64,000 nt of DNA from Streptomyces sp. NBC_01446. Its GTDB lineage: Bacteria > Actinomycetota > Actinomycetes > Streptomycetales > Streptomycetaceae. The notes below the pieces were generated by a model. It saw nothing but the letters and a program-made list of their open reading frames with translations, was not told where the DNA came from and searched no databases. Positions 36,593-46,268 of this stretch are shown piece after piece. The stretch's first letter is position 1; each line of letters starts with the position of its first letter. The position numbers were made by a program, and so were the translations under genes. Location: NCBI RefSeq assembly GCF_026340095.1, contig NZ_JAPEPO010000001.1, positions 3,998,501 through 4,062,500 of the forward strand. Reading direction: 5' to 3'.

Positions 36593-37123
36593 ATGTCAGA
36601 GCTGACCCTGACGGTCATGCGGTTGGGTTTCCTGGCCGTTCTGTGGCTGTTCGTGATCGTGGCCGTCCAGGTCATCCGAAGCGACCTGTTCGGTACGCGC
36701 GTCACCCAGCGCGGGTCGCGTCGTGACAGCGGGCGCCAGCAGCAGGCGGCAGCCCGCCAGGCCGCGCCGCCGCAGCAGCGCGCCCAGCAGCAGAACAGCG
36801 GTGGAGGCGGCGGGCGGCAGCGCCGCGGCGCCCCCACGAAACTCGTCGTCTCCGAGGGCACCCTCACGGGCACCACGGTGGCGCTGCAGGGCCAGACCAT
36901 CACGCTGGGCCGTGCGCACGATTCGACGATCGTCCTCGACGACGACTACGCGTCGAGCAAGCATGCCAGGATCTACCCGGACCGGGACGGACAGTGGATC
37001 GTGGAGGACCTCGGGTCCACCAACGGCACCTATCTCGACCGGGCCCGGCTGACCACCCCGCAACCGATTCCGCTGGGCGCGCCGATCCGCATCGGCAAGA
37101 CCGTCATCGAGCTGCGGAAGTAG
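36593..37123 (+). CDS. fhaB: FhaB, membrane-anchored FHA domain protein
   Basis: The 176-residue product has an N-terminal membrane helix (about 9-28, RLGFLAVLWLFVIVAVQVI), a basic Arg/Gln-rich linker, and an FHA domain (about 82-176, TLGRAHDSTIVLDDDYASSKHA and VEDLGSTNGTYLDRARL). It resembles mycobacterial FhaB/FipA, which binds phosphorylated partners at the septum. It starts ten bases after fhaA. The long upstream frame is not used because it overlaps fhaA. Confidence 0.92.
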   Translation: MSELTLTVMRLGFLAVLWLFVIVAVQVIRSDLFGTRVTQRGSRRDSGRQQQAAARQAAPPQQRAQQQNSGGGGGRQRRGAPTKLVVSEGTLTGTTVALQGQTITLGRAHDSTIVLDDDYASSKHARIYPDRDGQWIVEDLGSTNGTYLDRARLTTPQPIPLGAPIRIGKTVIELRK

Positions 37124-37204
37124 TACGACAATGAGCGAGCGGAGCGAGCGAGCCGACGCGGTCCCCCAAGACCTGAGCGCGCTCCCGACCGGAGGGTGGG
37201 CACC

Positions 37205-38803
37205 GTGCGGATGTACCCGGAGCCGACGGGCGAGGTGCGCATGAGTCTGTCACTGCGCTTCGCCGCCGGATCGCACAAAGGCATGATCCGCGAGGGGAAC
37301 GAGGACTCGGGCTACGCCGGTCCGCGTCTCCTCGCGATCGCCGACGGCATGGGGGGTCAGGCCGCCGGTGAGGTCGCCTCGTCGGAGGTGATCTCGACGA
37401 TCGTCGCGCTCGACGACGACGTTCCCGGCTCCGACATCCTCACGTCGCTCGGCACGGCCGTGCAGCGGGCCAACGACCAGCTGCGGGTGATGGTCGAGGA
37501 GGACCCCCAGCTGGAAGGCATGGGGACGACCCTGACCGCTCTGCTGTGGACGGGTCAGCGCCTCGGACTCGTGCACGTCGGCGACTCGCGCGCGTATCTG
37601 CTGCGCGACGGTGTGCTGACGCAGATCACACAGGACCACACCTGGGTGCAGCGCCTCGTCGACGAGGGCCGCATCACGGAAGAGGAAGCCACCACTCACC
37701 CGCAGAGGTCCCTCCTCATGCGCGCGCTGGGCAGTGGTGATCACGTCGAGCCCGACCTCTCCATCCGTGAGGTGCGGGCCGGCGACCGGTACTTGATCTG
37801 CTCCGACGGCCTGTCCGGCGTGGTCTCCCACCAGACGATGGAGGAGACCCTCGCCAGCTACCAGGGCCCGCAGGAGACCGTGCAGGACCTGATCCAGCTG
37901 GCGCTGCGCGGCGGTGGCCCGGACAACATCACGGTGATCGTGGCGGACGTCCTGGACATCGACAGCGGTGACACCCTCGCCGGTCAGCTGTCCGACGCTC
38001 CGGTCATCGTGGGTGCGGTCGCCGAGAACCAGCAGCACCAGCTGCACGACGGCGGAGCGATGCAGACCCCCGCGGGCCGTGCGTCGGAGCTCGGCCGCGG
38101 GTCGGGCAGGCAGGTGCCCGGGCAGGGCGGTGGCGGTGGCGAGTTCGGCCCGCCCGGCAGCGGCGACCCGGCCGGTTACGCTCCCGAGGGAAACTTCGGC
38201 TCGTACGGGGACGACGACTTCGTCAAGCCGCGGCGCGGCCGTAAGTGGCTCAAGAGATCCTTCTTCATCGTCCTGGCGCTGGCCGTCGTGGGCGGTGGTC
38301 TGTACGGCGGCTACCGCTGGACGCAGACGCAGTACTACGTCGGTTCGAACGAGTCGCATATCGCGCTGTACCGCGGCATCAGCCAGGACCTGGCGTGGGT
38401 GAGTCTGTCGAAGGTCGAGACGGACCACCCCGAGATCGAACTCAAGTACCTGCCGCCGTACCAGCGCAAGCAGGTCGAGGCGACGATCACCGAGGGCAGC
38501 TTCGGCGACGCCAAGGACAAGATCGGCGAGCTGTCGATGCAGGCCTCGGCCTGCAAGAAGGACGCCGAGCGCCGCCAGGCGGAGAACGAGCAGAACGCGA
38601 AGACCGGCGAGGGCGAGGCGGGTGGCACCACAGGCGCCACCAAGACGTCTTTCACCACGTCACGCGCCTCGGCGAAGACAGCGCCGAGTCCGACACCCAC
38701 GCCGTCCGGAACGGCCAAGTCCAAGACCGCACCGACGCCCACACCTGGCCCCAGCCTCTCGGAGGATGAGCAGAAGCTGGTCCCGCTGTGCGGTAAGCAG
38801 TAA
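37205..38803 (+). CDS. pstP: PP2C-type Ser/Thr protein phosphatase PstP
   Basis: The product (about 532 residues) has a PP2C domain: GSHKGMIREGNEDSGYAG, LAIADGMGGQAAGEVAS, VGDSRAYLLRDGVL and GGGPDNITVIVADVLD supply the metal-binding aspartates. A Gly/Gln-rich linker, a membrane helix (about 345-365, FFIVLALAVVGGGLYGGY) and an outer domain with a Thr/Ser/Pro-rich tail follow. It reverses PknB phosphorylation and would face the same substrates. GTG 37205 lies eight bases after GGAGGG; ATG 37211 and ATG 37241 (MSLSLRF) are possible starts. It is the third gene of the operon. Confidence 0.9.
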   Translation: MRMYPEPTGEVRMSLSLRFAAGSHKGMIREGNEDSGYAGPRLLAIADGMGGQAAGEVASSEVISTIVALDDDVPGSDILTSLGTAVQRANDQLRVMVEEDPQLEGMGTTLTALLWTGQRLGLVHVGDSRAYLLRDGVLTQITQDHTWVQRLVDEGRITEEEATTHPQRSLLMRALGSGDHVEPDLSIREVRAGDRYLICSDGLSGVVSHQTMEETLASYQGPQETVQDLIQLALRGGGPDNITVIVADVLDIDSGDTLAGQLSDAPVIVGAVAENQQHQLHDGGAMQTPAGRASELGRGSGRQVPGQGGGGGEFGPPGSGDPAGYAPEGNFGSYGDDDFVKPRRGRKWLKRSFFIVLALAVVGGGLYGGYRWTQTQYYVGSNESHIALYRGISQDLAWVSLSKVETDHPEIELKYLPPYQRKQVEATITEGSFGDAKDKIGELSMQASACKKDAERRQAENEQNAKTGEGEAGGTTGATKTSFTTSRASAKTAPSPTPTPSGTAKSKTAPTPTPGPSLSEDEQKLVPLCGKQ

Positions 38804-38829
38804 GCAGCCGTTGGGGGCCTTTGCACGCC

Positions 38830-40269
38830 ATGAGCAGTAGCACTACACACACGTCGACCATCGGCGCGATCGGTGCGCCGAGCCGGCGCAACACCGAGCT
38901 CGCGCTCCTCGCGTTCGCCGTCGTCATCCCCGTTTTCGCGTACGCGAACGTGGGCCTGGCGATCGACGGCTCGCTGCCCGCCGGGCTCCTGGGCTACGGC
39001 CTGGGCCTCGGCCTGCTCGCGGGCGTCGCGCACATCGTCGTACGCCGGTTCGCGCCGTACGCCGATCCGCTGCTCCTGCCGATCGCGACCCTGCTCAACG
39101 GCATGGGTCTGGTCATCATCTGGCGCCTGGACCAGTCGGAGCGCCTGCAGCAGCTGGCCAAGTCGCAGTACGGGTCGTTCAGCCCGGACGCGCCGAACCA
39201 GCTGATGTACTCCGCGATCGGCATCGCCCTGTTCGTGGGCGTGCTCATGCTGCTCAAGGACCACCGCATCCTGCAGCGCTACACGTACATCTCGATGGTG
39301 GGCGCGCTGATCCTGCTGCTGCTGCCGCTCGTGCCGGGTCTCGGTATGAACGTGTTCGGCGCGAAGATCTGGATCAGCATCGGTGGGTTCTCCATCCAGC
39401 CCGGCGAGTTCGCGAAGATCGTCATCGCGGTGTTCTTCGCGGGCTATCTGATGGTGAAGCGGGACGCGCTCGCGCTGGCCAGCCGCCGTTTCATGGGCCT
39501 GTACCTGCCGCGTGGCCGTGACCTCGGACCGATCATCGTCGTCTGGGTGATGTCGATCCTGATCCTGGTCTTCGAGACGGACCTCGGTACGTCGCTGCTG
39601 TTCTTCGGCATGTTCGTCGTGATGCTGTACGTCGCCACGGAGCGCACCAGCTGGATCGTGTTCGGTCTGCTGATGTCGGCGGTCGGCGCGGTCGGTGTCG
39701 CCTCGTTCGAGCCGCATGTGCAGAGCCGTGTCCAGGCGTGGCTCGACCCGATGCACGAGTACATGCTGAGCAGGCAGGGCGTCGCCGGTCACTCCGAGCA
39801 GGCGATGCAGGCCCTGTGGGCGTTCGGCTCCGGTGGCGTGCTCGGCACGGGCCTCGGCCAGGGCCACTCCGACCTGATCAAGTTCGCCGCGAACTCCGAC
39901 TTCGTCCTCGCCACGTTCGGCGAGGAGCTCGGCCTCGCGGGCATCATGGCGATCCTGCTGATGTACGGGCTGATCGCCGAGCGCGGTCTGCGTACGGCGC
40001 TCGCGGCCCGTGACCCGTTCGGCAAGCTGCTCGCGGCCGGTCTGTCCGGCGCGTTCGCGATCCAGGTGTTCGTCGTCGCCGGCGGTGTCATGGGTCTCAT
40101 CCCGCTGACCGGTATGACCATGCCGTTCCTCGCGTACGGCGGTTCCTCCGTGATCGCGAACTGGGCGCTGATCGGCATCCTGATCCGTATCAGCGATACC
40201 GCGCGCCGCCCGGCGCCGGCCCCCGCCCCCAGCCCCGACGCCGAGATGACCCAGGTGGTCCGACCGTGA
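38830..40269 (+). CDS. FtsW/RodA/SpoVE family glycosyltransferase
   Basis: The 479-residue product is a SEDS peptidoglycan polymerase with about ten membrane helices. Family landmarks are PLLLPIATLLNGMGLVIIWRLDQ, IGGFSIQPGEFAKIVIAVFFAGYL (catalytic-region proline and glutamate), ILIVFETDLGTSLLFFGMF and LGLTGMTMPFLAYGGSS-like IPLTGMTMPFLAYGGSS. Genes in this operon position are usually called rodA in mycobacteria; FtsW and RodA cannot be separated by sequence alone here. It acts with the transpeptidase encoded next. ATG 38830 is used; TTG 38821 is an alternative. Confidence 0.9.
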   Translation: MSSSTTHTSTIGAIGAPSRRNTELALLAFAVVIPVFAYANVGLAIDGSLPAGLLGYGLGLGLLAGVAHIVVRRFAPYADPLLLPIATLLNGMGLVIIWRLDQSERLQQLAKSQYGSFSPDAPNQLMYSAIGIALFVGVLMLLKDHRILQRYTYISMVGALILLLLPLVPGLGMNVFGAKIWISIGGFSIQPGEFAKIVIAVFFAGYLMVKRDALALASRRFMGLYLPRGRDLGPIIVVWVMSILILVFETDLGTSLLFFGMFVVMLYVATERTSWIVFGLLMSAVGAVGVASFEPHVQSRVQAWLDPMHEYMLSRQGVAGHSEQAMQALWAFGSGGVLGTGLGQGHSDLIKFAANSDFVLATFGEELGLAGIMAILLMYGLIAERGLRTALAARDPFGKLLAAGLSGAFAIQVFVVAGGVMGLIPLTGMTMPFLAYGGSSVIANWALIGILIRISDTARRPAPAPAPSPDAEMTQVVRP

Positions 40270-41729
40270 ACAAGCCCCTGCGCCGGATCGCGATCTTCTG
40301 CGGGCTCCTCGTCCTCGCCCTGCTGATCCGCGACAACTGGCTCCAGTACGCCCAGGCCGACAAGCTGCAGTCCGACAAGCAGAACCCGCGCGTCGCCATC
40401 GAGCGGTACGCGCAGCCGCGCGGCGACATCATCGTCGACGGCAAGTCGATCACGGGTTCCGTGGCGACGGACGGCACCGACCTCAAGTACAAGCGGACCT
40501 GGAAGGACGGGCCCATGTGGTCGCCCGTCACCGGGTACGCCTCGCAGCTGGTCGGCGCGACCCAGATCGAGTCCCTCGAGGACGGCATCCTCACCGGCAA
40601 CGACGACCGGCTGTTCTTCCGCCGCACCATGGACATGATCACCGGCAAGAAGAAGGAGGGTGGCAACGTCGTCACCACCCTCAACGCCGCCGCGCAGAAG
40701 GCCGCGTACGACGGTCTCAAGAGCCGTGGCAAGGGTGCCGCCGTCGCGATCGACCCGAGGACGGGTGCGATCCTCGCGATGGCGTCGACGCCTTCGTACG
40801 ACCCGTCGTCGTTCGCCGGGATCCTGCAGAAGGACGGCGACACCTTCACCAAGCTCGACAAGAACAAGGACAAGCCGCTCACGAACCGCGCGCTGCGCGA
40901 GACGTACCCGCCCGGCTCGACCTTCAAGATCGTGACCGCGGCGGCCGCGCTGGAGCACAACCTCTACACAGATCCGGACGCGAAGACGGATACGCCGCTG
41001 CCGTGGACGATGCCCGGCACGACGACGCCGCTCAAGAACGAGGGGAACATCCCCTGTGAGGACGCGACGCTGCGGGTCGCCCTGCGCTACTCCTGCAACA
41101 CCGTCTTCGGCAAGATCGGCGCCGACCTGGGCAACGACAAGATGCTGGAGACGGCGGAGAAGTTCGGCTTCAACAAGCAGCAGTTCACGCCGGTCCGTTC
41201 GAACGCGTCCGTGTTCTCCGACAACATGAACAAGTCGCAGACGGCGCTGTCCTCGATCGGTCAGTACAACACCGCCGCGACTCCGCTGCAGATGGCCATG
41301 GTGGCCTCCGCCGTCGCCAATGACGGCAAGCTCATGGAGCCGTACATGGTCAATGAGCTGCAGGCGCCGAGCCTCGACACGATCGAGCAGCACACGCCGA
41401 AGGAGATGAGCCGGCCGCTGTCGGAGAAGAACGCCCAGATCCTTCAGTCGATGATGGAGACGGTCGTCAGCGACGGCACCGGTACGAACGCGCAGATCCC
41501 CGGCTACACGGTCGGCGGCAAGACGGGTACCGCCCAGCACGGCCTCAACAACAGTGAGAAGCCGTACGCCTGGTTCCTCTCCTACGCGAAGGCCAAGGAC
41601 GGCAGCTCGCCGGTCGCCGTGGCCGTGGTCGTCGAGGACGGCAGCGCGAACCGTGACGACATCTCCGGTGGCGGTCTGGCCGCCCCGATCGCCAAGAGCG
41701 TGATGGAAGCGGTGCTCGGCAAGAAGTGA
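40266..41729 (+). CDS. pbpA: Class B penicillin-binding protein PbpA
   Basis: The 487-residue product is a single-pass membrane transpeptidase. The N-terminal helix is IAIFCGLLVLALLI (about 8-21). The beta-lactam-binding motifs are STFK at 218-221 (active-site Ser218), SCN at 277-279 and KTGT at 420-423. The dimerisation/pedestal domain starts with RYAQPRGDIIVDGK. It cross-links peptidoglycan with the SEDS partner whose gene overlaps it (GTGA junction). It is short for class B proteins, as is usual for the actinobacterial PbpA group. Confidence 0.94.
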   Translation: MNKPLRRIAIFCGLLVLALLIRDNWLQYAQADKLQSDKQNPRVAIERYAQPRGDIIVDGKSITGSVATDGTDLKYKRTWKDGPMWSPVTGYASQLVGATQIESLEDGILTGNDDRLFFRRTMDMITGKKKEGGNVVTTLNAAAQKAAYDGLKSRGKGAAVAIDPRTGAILAMASTPSYDPSSFAGILQKDGDTFTKLDKNKDKPLTNRALRETYPPGSTFKIVTAAAALEHNLYTDPDAKTDTPLPWTMPGTTTPLKNEGNIPCEDATLRVALRYSCNTVFGKIGADLGNDKMLETAEKFGFNKQQFTPVRSNASVFSDNMNKSQTALSSIGQYNTAATPLQMAMVASAVANDGKLMEPYMVNELQAPSLDTIEQHTPKEMSRPLSEKNAQILQSMMETVVSDGTGTNAQIPGYTVGGKTGTAQHGLNNSEKPYAWFLSYAKAKDGSSPVAVAVVVEDGSANRDDISGGGLAAPIAKSVMEAVLGKK

Positions 41730-41900
41730 CCCCGATCACGTCTTCTTCACAACGGTGCACGTTGCGATACCGGTCCTGTATCGGGTGACGGTCTCGGGCA
41801 GGTCAGGCACGACAGGCCGGGTACGGTATGCCCGGACAGCACACCGCCCGACCCCGCACGGGTGACGGTCGGGACCGACGGAGAGGGCTGGTAGGTAACC

Positions 41901-43895
41901 ATGGAAGAGCCGCGTCGCCTCGGCGGCCGGTACGAGCTGGGCCAGGTGCTCGGCCGTGGTGGCATGGCGGAGGTCTATCTCGCCCATGACACCCGGCTCG
42001 GCCGCACCGTGGCGGTGAAGACGCTACGCGCCGACCTTGCGCGCGACCCGTCGTTCCAGGCCCGGTTCCGCCGGGAGGCCCAGTCGGCCGCCTCGCTCAA
42101 CCATCCCGCGATCGTCGCCGTGTACGACACCGGTGAGGACTACATCGACGGGACCTCCATCCCGTACATCGTGATGGAGTACGTCGACGGATCCACGCTG
42201 CGTGAGCTGCTGCACTCCGGGCGCAAGCTGCTGCCCGAGCGTGCCATGGAGATGACGATCGGCATCCTCCAGGCACTCGAGTACTCGCACCGCGCGGGCA
42301 TCGTCCACCGTGACATCAAGCCGGCCAACGTCATGCTGACGCGGACCGGCCAGGTCAAGGTGATGGACTTCGGCATCGCCCGCGCCATGGGCGACTCCGG
42401 CATGACGATGACGCAGACGTCGGCCGTGATCGGCACCGCCCAGTACCTCTCCCCGGAGCAGGCCAAGGGCGAGCAGGTCGACGCGCGGTCCGACCTTTAT
42501 TCGACGGGCTGTCTCCTCTACGAGTTGCTGACGGTGCGGCCGCCCTTCGTGGGCGACTCCCCGGTCGCGGTCGCGTACCAGCACGTGCGCGAGGAGCCGC
42601 AGCCGCCGAGCGTCTTCGACTCCGAGATCACCCCCGAGATGGACGCGATCGTCCTCAAGGCCCTCACCAAGGACCCGGACTACCGCTACCAGTCCGCGGA
42701 CGAGATGCGCGCCGACATCGAGGCGTGCCTCGACGGGCAGCCGGTCGGGGCGACCGCGGCGATGGGCGCGGTCGGCTACGGCGGCCACCCGGACGACCAG
42801 CAGACCGCGATGCTGCACCCGCAGAACGGCGGCGGCCAGACGTCGATGCTGCCCCCGGTCAATCCGGACGACGGCGGCTACGGCTACGACGACCGCCCCG
42901 ACCGGCGCCGTCAGAACCAGAGCAAGAGCCGCACGTCGACGATCCTGCTCGTCCTCGCCGGCATCCTCGTCCTGGTCGGCGCCATCCTGATCGGCAAGTG
43001 GTTCACCGAGGGGAGCGGAAACGACACCCCGTTCGCGGCGCCCAAGTTCGTCGGCAAGACGGTCCCCGATGCCAAGCTCGCCGCCAAGAACACGCACCTC
43101 ACGCTCGACGCCTCGAAGAAGGAGCCCTGCGACAAGTTCCCCAAGGGCCAGATCTGCACGCAGAGCCCGGCCGCGGGGACCGACGTCAAGAAGGGCGACA
43201 CCATCACGGTGACGGTGTCGACCGGTGCGCCGAAGGTCGCGGTGCCGAACGTCATCGACGACAACGTCGACGACGCGACGGCGAAGCTCGAGGGCAACGA
43301 CTACCAGTTCGTCGTCAAGACCGAGAGCAAGGAGTCCAGCGCGACCGCGGGCACGGTCCTCGACCAGGACCCGATCTCCGGCAAGGAAGTACAGAAGGGG
43401 AGCACCATCACCCTGACTGTCGCCAAGGAGAAGAAGCTCTCCACCGTGCCGGACGTCTCCAACAAGACGTGCGACGAGGCGAAGGCGCAGCTGGCCGACA
43501 ACAACCTCAAGGGCACCTGCACCGAGGAGGAGAACACCACGGTCGAGGCCGGCAAGGTGTTCTCGCAGAGCCTCGCCGCCAACAGTCAGGCCGAGCCCGG
43601 CTCCACGGTCGTCCTGAAGGTCGCCAAGGCGGCCCAGCAGATCACGGTGCCCGGTGACATCGCCGGCAAGAAGCTGAAGGAAGTACAGAAGCAGCTGACG
43701 GACCTCGGTCTCGTCCCGGCTCTGGCGCCCGGCTCGTCCAACGACCCGAACGCCACGGTCGTGACCAGCCAGCCCGGCCCCAACTCGCCGGTGAACAAGG
43801 GCGACACGGTCACCCTGCTCACCACCCCGCCCGGCCAGAACGGCGGCGGGGACAACGGCGGCGGCGGGATCTTCGGAGGCGTCACCGGCCATTAG
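41901..43895 (+). CDS. pknB: PASTA Ser/Thr protein kinase PknB
   Basis: The 664-residue product has a kinase domain with Gly loop LGRGGMAEVYL, ATP lysine K40, HRDIKPAN at 136-143 (D138), DFG at 156-158 and activation loop TSAVIGTAQYLSPEQ. A membrane helix (about 347-368, ILLVLAGILVLVGAILIG) precedes four PASTA domains. These begin near KFVGKTVPDAKLAAK, VPNVIDDNVDDATAKL, VPDVSNKTCDEAKAQL and VPGDIAGKKLKEVQKQL and bind muropeptides in known members. It completes the operon fhaA to pknB and would sense wall precursors and phosphorylate growth proteins. A hairpin terminator follows. It starts at ATG 41901. Confidence 0.95.
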   Translation: MEEPRRLGGRYELGQVLGRGGMAEVYLAHDTRLGRTVAVKTLRADLARDPSFQARFRREAQSAASLNHPAIVAVYDTGEDYIDGTSIPYIVMEYVDGSTLRELLHSGRKLLPERAMEMTIGILQALEYSHRAGIVHRDIKPANVMLTRTGQVKVMDFGIARAMGDSGMTMTQTSAVIGTAQYLSPEQAKGEQVDARSDLYSTGCLLYELLTVRPPFVGDSPVAVAYQHVREEPQPPSVFDSEITPEMDAIVLKALTKDPDYRYQSADEMRADIEACLDGQPVGATAAMGAVGYGGHPDDQQTAMLHPQNGGGQTSMLPPVNPDDGGYGYDDRPDRRRQNQSKSRTSTILLVLAGILVLVGAILIGKWFTEGSGNDTPFAAPKFVGKTVPDAKLAAKNTHLTLDASKKEPCDKFPKGQICTQSPAAGTDVKKGDTITVTVSTGAPKVAVPNVIDDNVDDATAKLEGNDYQFVVKTESKESSATAGTVLDQDPISGKEVQKGSTITLTVAKEKKLSTVPDVSNKTCDEAKAQLADNNLKGTCTEEENTTVEAGKVFSQSLAANSQAEPGSTVVLKVAKAAQQITVPGDIAGKKLKEVQKQLTDLGLVPALAPGSSNDPNATVVTSQPGPNSPVNKGDTVTLLTTPPGQNGGGDNGGGGIFGGVTGH

Positions 43896-43910
43896 GTGCC
43901 CGCCCGTCTT

Positions 43911-43952
43911 GAAAGAACCCCGACATCGCAGACGCGGTGCCGGGGTTCTTTC
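43911..43952. terminator. Hairpin terminator after pknB
   Basis: Arms GAAAGAACCCCG (43911-43922) and its complement (43941-43952) flank an 18-base loop, 15 bases after the pknB stop. Confidence 0.85.
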
Positions 43953-44019
43953 GTGCGGGCTCTTCGGGTGGTGTTCGCCGGTTCTACGTGCGGGGCTCTT
44001 CGGGTCGTGACTCGGGGTT

Positions 44020-44066
44020 CTTACGTGCGGAGGTACTTACGTACGGAGGTACTCACGTACGGGGGG
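44020..44066. repeat. 16-bp tandem repeat, three copies
   Basis: CTTACGTGCGGAGGTA (44020-44035) is followed by a near-identical copy (44036-44051) and a degenerate third (44052-44066). The array lies between the pknB terminator and the convergent sortase gene; no function is evident. Confidence 0.8.
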
Positions 44067-44121
44067 CGCTCAGGTGCGAGGGGGCTTGGGTGCGGGTCGC
44101 TTACCTGTGCCGGCGGCGCCG

Positions 44122-44850
44122 TCAGCGCAGCTCCGGCGGCGGCGTCCGATCGCTGTCGACCTTGTCGATCCGCTCCAGCTCGCCCCACACCACGTAGCGG
44201 TACATGGACGTGTAGACGGGCGTGCACGTCGTCAGCGTGATGTAGCGGCCGGGCTTCTTCACGCCCGACTCCTTGGGGACCGGGGCGAGGACCTTCACGT
44301 TGTACTTCGACGTCTCGGAGAGGATGTCGTACACCTTGTAGACGTACCACTTGTCCTTCGACTCGAAGACGATCGGGTCGCCCTTCTTGATCTTGTCGAT
44401 GTTGTGGAACTTCGCCCCGTGCCCGTCCCTGTGCGCGGCGAGCGTGAAGTTGCCCTTCGCGTCTGTCGGCAGCGCGGACTTGACCGGGTCGGTGTAATAG
44501 CCGGCGACACCGTCGTTGAGGATCTTCGACGAGGTGCCCTTCTCGACGAGCACCTCACCGTTCTTCATCGACGGCACGTGCAGGAAGCCGATGCCGTTCT
44601 TGGTGTCGAGCGCGCCGGGGCCATGGTCGGACCACTGGTCGCGCACCTGGTCGCCCTGCTTGTGCGCGGCGCGGTCCGCGACCACGTTCGTCCACCACAA
44701 CGAGTAGGCGACGAACAGACCGAGGACCAGGCCCGCCGTGATGAGGAGTTCACCGAAGAGACTGACGGCGCCGGCGATGCGGCCACGGCCGCGTCGTGGC
44801 GCGGGCGGCGCCTCGCCGGCCCGCTCGTCGTGGTCGGTCGTCGCTGCCAC
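44122..44850 (-). CDS. srtE2: Class E sortase (SrtE2-like)
   Basis: The 242-residue product has one N-terminal membrane helix (about 45-66, LLITAGLVLGLFVAYSLWW) and a sortase domain with catalytic His in FTLAAHRDGHGAKFHNI and catalytic Cys in YITLTTCTPVYTSMYR. It anchors surface proteins with LAxTG signals in known class E members. It lies next to a second class E sortase, as in S. coelicolor SCO3849/SCO3850, the pair required for aerial-hyphae chaplin anchoring. GTG 44850 is the chosen start; no strong ribosome site was seen, so the exact start is uncertain. Confidence 0.88.
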   Translation of the reverse strand: MAATTDHDERAGEAPPAPRRGRGRIAGAVSLFGELLITAGLVLGLFVAYSLWWTNVVADRAAHKQGDQVRDQWSDHGPGALDTKNGIGFLHVPSMKNGEVLVEKGTSSKILNDGVAGYYTDPVKSALPTDAKGNFTLAAHRDGHGAKFHNIDKIKKGDPIVFESKDKWYVYKVYDILSETSKYNVKVLAPVPKESGVKKPGRYITLTTCTPVYTSMYRYVVWGELERIDKVDSDRTPPPELR

Positions 44851-44906
44851 TGCTTGTGCCCCGTCCCTGTCCCTGAACCTGTGCTTGTTACTTGCTGCTT
44901 GCCCCG

Positions 44907-46268
44907 CTACTGCACGAGCGCGTCCGGCTTCCCCTTGCTGCGCGGCCGTTCCTCGACCATCTTGCCCCAGACGATCATTCGATACGTACTGGTGAATTCC
45001 GGCGTGCACGTGGTCAGCGTGATGTACCGGCCCGGAGCCGTGAACCCGGATCCCTGCGGGACCGGATTGAGGACGGTCGTGTTGCTCGGCGGGGTCTGCG
45101 GAAGGATGCTCGTCATCTTGTACACGTAGTACGTGTCCTGCGTCTCGACGACGATCGGATCGCCCGGCTGAAGGCGGTTGATGTAGCGGAACGGCTCCCC
45201 GTGCGTGTTGCGGTGCCCCGCGACCGCGAAGTTGCCGGTCTTGGCGCTCGGCATCGCCGTCTCGATGCTGTCCTTGCCGTAGTGGCCGACCATGCCGCGG
45301 TCCAGGACCTTCGTCTTGCTGATGCCCTCGGCGATCGGCACGACGACGTCCAGCTTCGGGATGTGCATGATCGCGAAGCCCTGGCCGGGCGTGAACTTGT
45401 CCGGCTCGCGCTTGCCGTTCGCCCAGTCGTCCTGAAGGTGGTGCGCCGCGCTGCCCGCCTGCTGGTGGGCCCGGATGTTCGACCACCACAGCTGGTAGGT
45501 GACGAAGAGCAGCATCAGCACGCCGATGGTGATGAAGGTTTCGCCGATCGCCCGGCTGGCGACCTCGCCGGTACTGGGCTTGCTCGCCCTCGCGGCCCTG
45601 CGCGCCTCCAGGCGGCTGCGCGGCGGGGAGGCGGGCTCCGGGGTCTGCGCGGCCACCGCCGAGCGCCTGCCGCCGTGCTTGGCTGCCTTCCTGCGCGCGG
45701 CCCGGCCACCGGTCACCACGGGCGCGGCGGCGGAGCGCCCGGGCGTGCCGGAGTCGGAGGCGGTGTCGGTGTCTACGTCTGTGTACGCGTCTGCGTCTGT
45801 GCCGGGTTCGACTATTCGCCGGGTGTCCGCGGTGCGCAGGGCTACCGTCTCGTCGTCCGGGACGGGCCGCGGCGGTCTCGCCTCGTACTCGCTGACAGGC
45901 GGCACGTACGCGGGCTGCGGCGCCAGCTGTACCTGCGGCTGTGGTGCTTGCGGCTGCGGGGCCTGTGGGGTCTGCTGTTCGCCGCCGTACCAGTCCTGCG
46001 CGTAGCCCTGCGGGTCGTACCACTCCTGCTCCGGCTGGGGCGACGGCTGGGCCTGGAGCGGCTGTTGAGCGTGGGGCTGGGGTTGAGGGTACGGCTGGGG
46101 CTCCTCGGACGCGTCCGCGGCGCGGAACCAGGGCGAGGGGTGCTGCCCGGGCAGTGGATCGTTCAGTGGGTCGTCGAGACTCTGAACGGCCGCCTCGAAC
46201 GCGTCGGCAGCCTCGTACGGTTCCTGCTCGTACGAGGCTCCCTCGCGCTCGGGGCGCAGGGCGGTCAC
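44907..46268 (-). CDS. srtE1: Class E sortase (SrtE1-like), long N-terminal extension
   Basis: The 453-residue product has about 210 N-terminal residues of low-complexity Gln/Pro/Ala and Arg text (PYPQPQPHAQQPLQ and later ARRKAAKHGGRRS), then a membrane helix (FITIGVLMLLFVTYQLWW) and a sortase domain. Catalytic His is in FAVAGHRNTHGEPFRYI and Cys in YITLTTCTPEFTSTYR. The cytoplasmic extension is much longer than in SrtE2 and may serve regulation or protein contacts. The GTG start overlaps the pabA stop by four bases (GTGA). Confidence 0.88.
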   Translation of the reverse strand: MTALRPEREGASYEQEPYEAADAFEAAVQSLDDPLNDPLPGQHPSPWFRAADASEEPQPYPQPQPHAQQPLQAQPSPQPEQEWYDPQGYAQDWYGGEQQTPQAPQPQAPQPQVQLAPQPAYVPPVSEYEARPPRPVPDDETVALRTADTRRIVEPGTDADAYTDVDTDTASDSGTPGRSAAAPVVTGGRAARRKAAKHGGRRSAVAAQTPEPASPPRSRLEARRAARASKPSTGEVASRAIGETFITIGVLMLLFVTYQLWWSNIRAHQQAGSAAHHLQDDWANGKREPDKFTPGQGFAIMHIPKLDVVVPIAEGISKTKVLDRGMVGHYGKDSIETAMPSAKTGNFAVAGHRNTHGEPFRYINRLQPGDPIVVETQDTYYVYKMTSILPQTPPSNTTVLNPVPQGSGFTAPGRYITLTTCTPEFTSTYRMIVWGKMVEERPRSKGKPDALVQ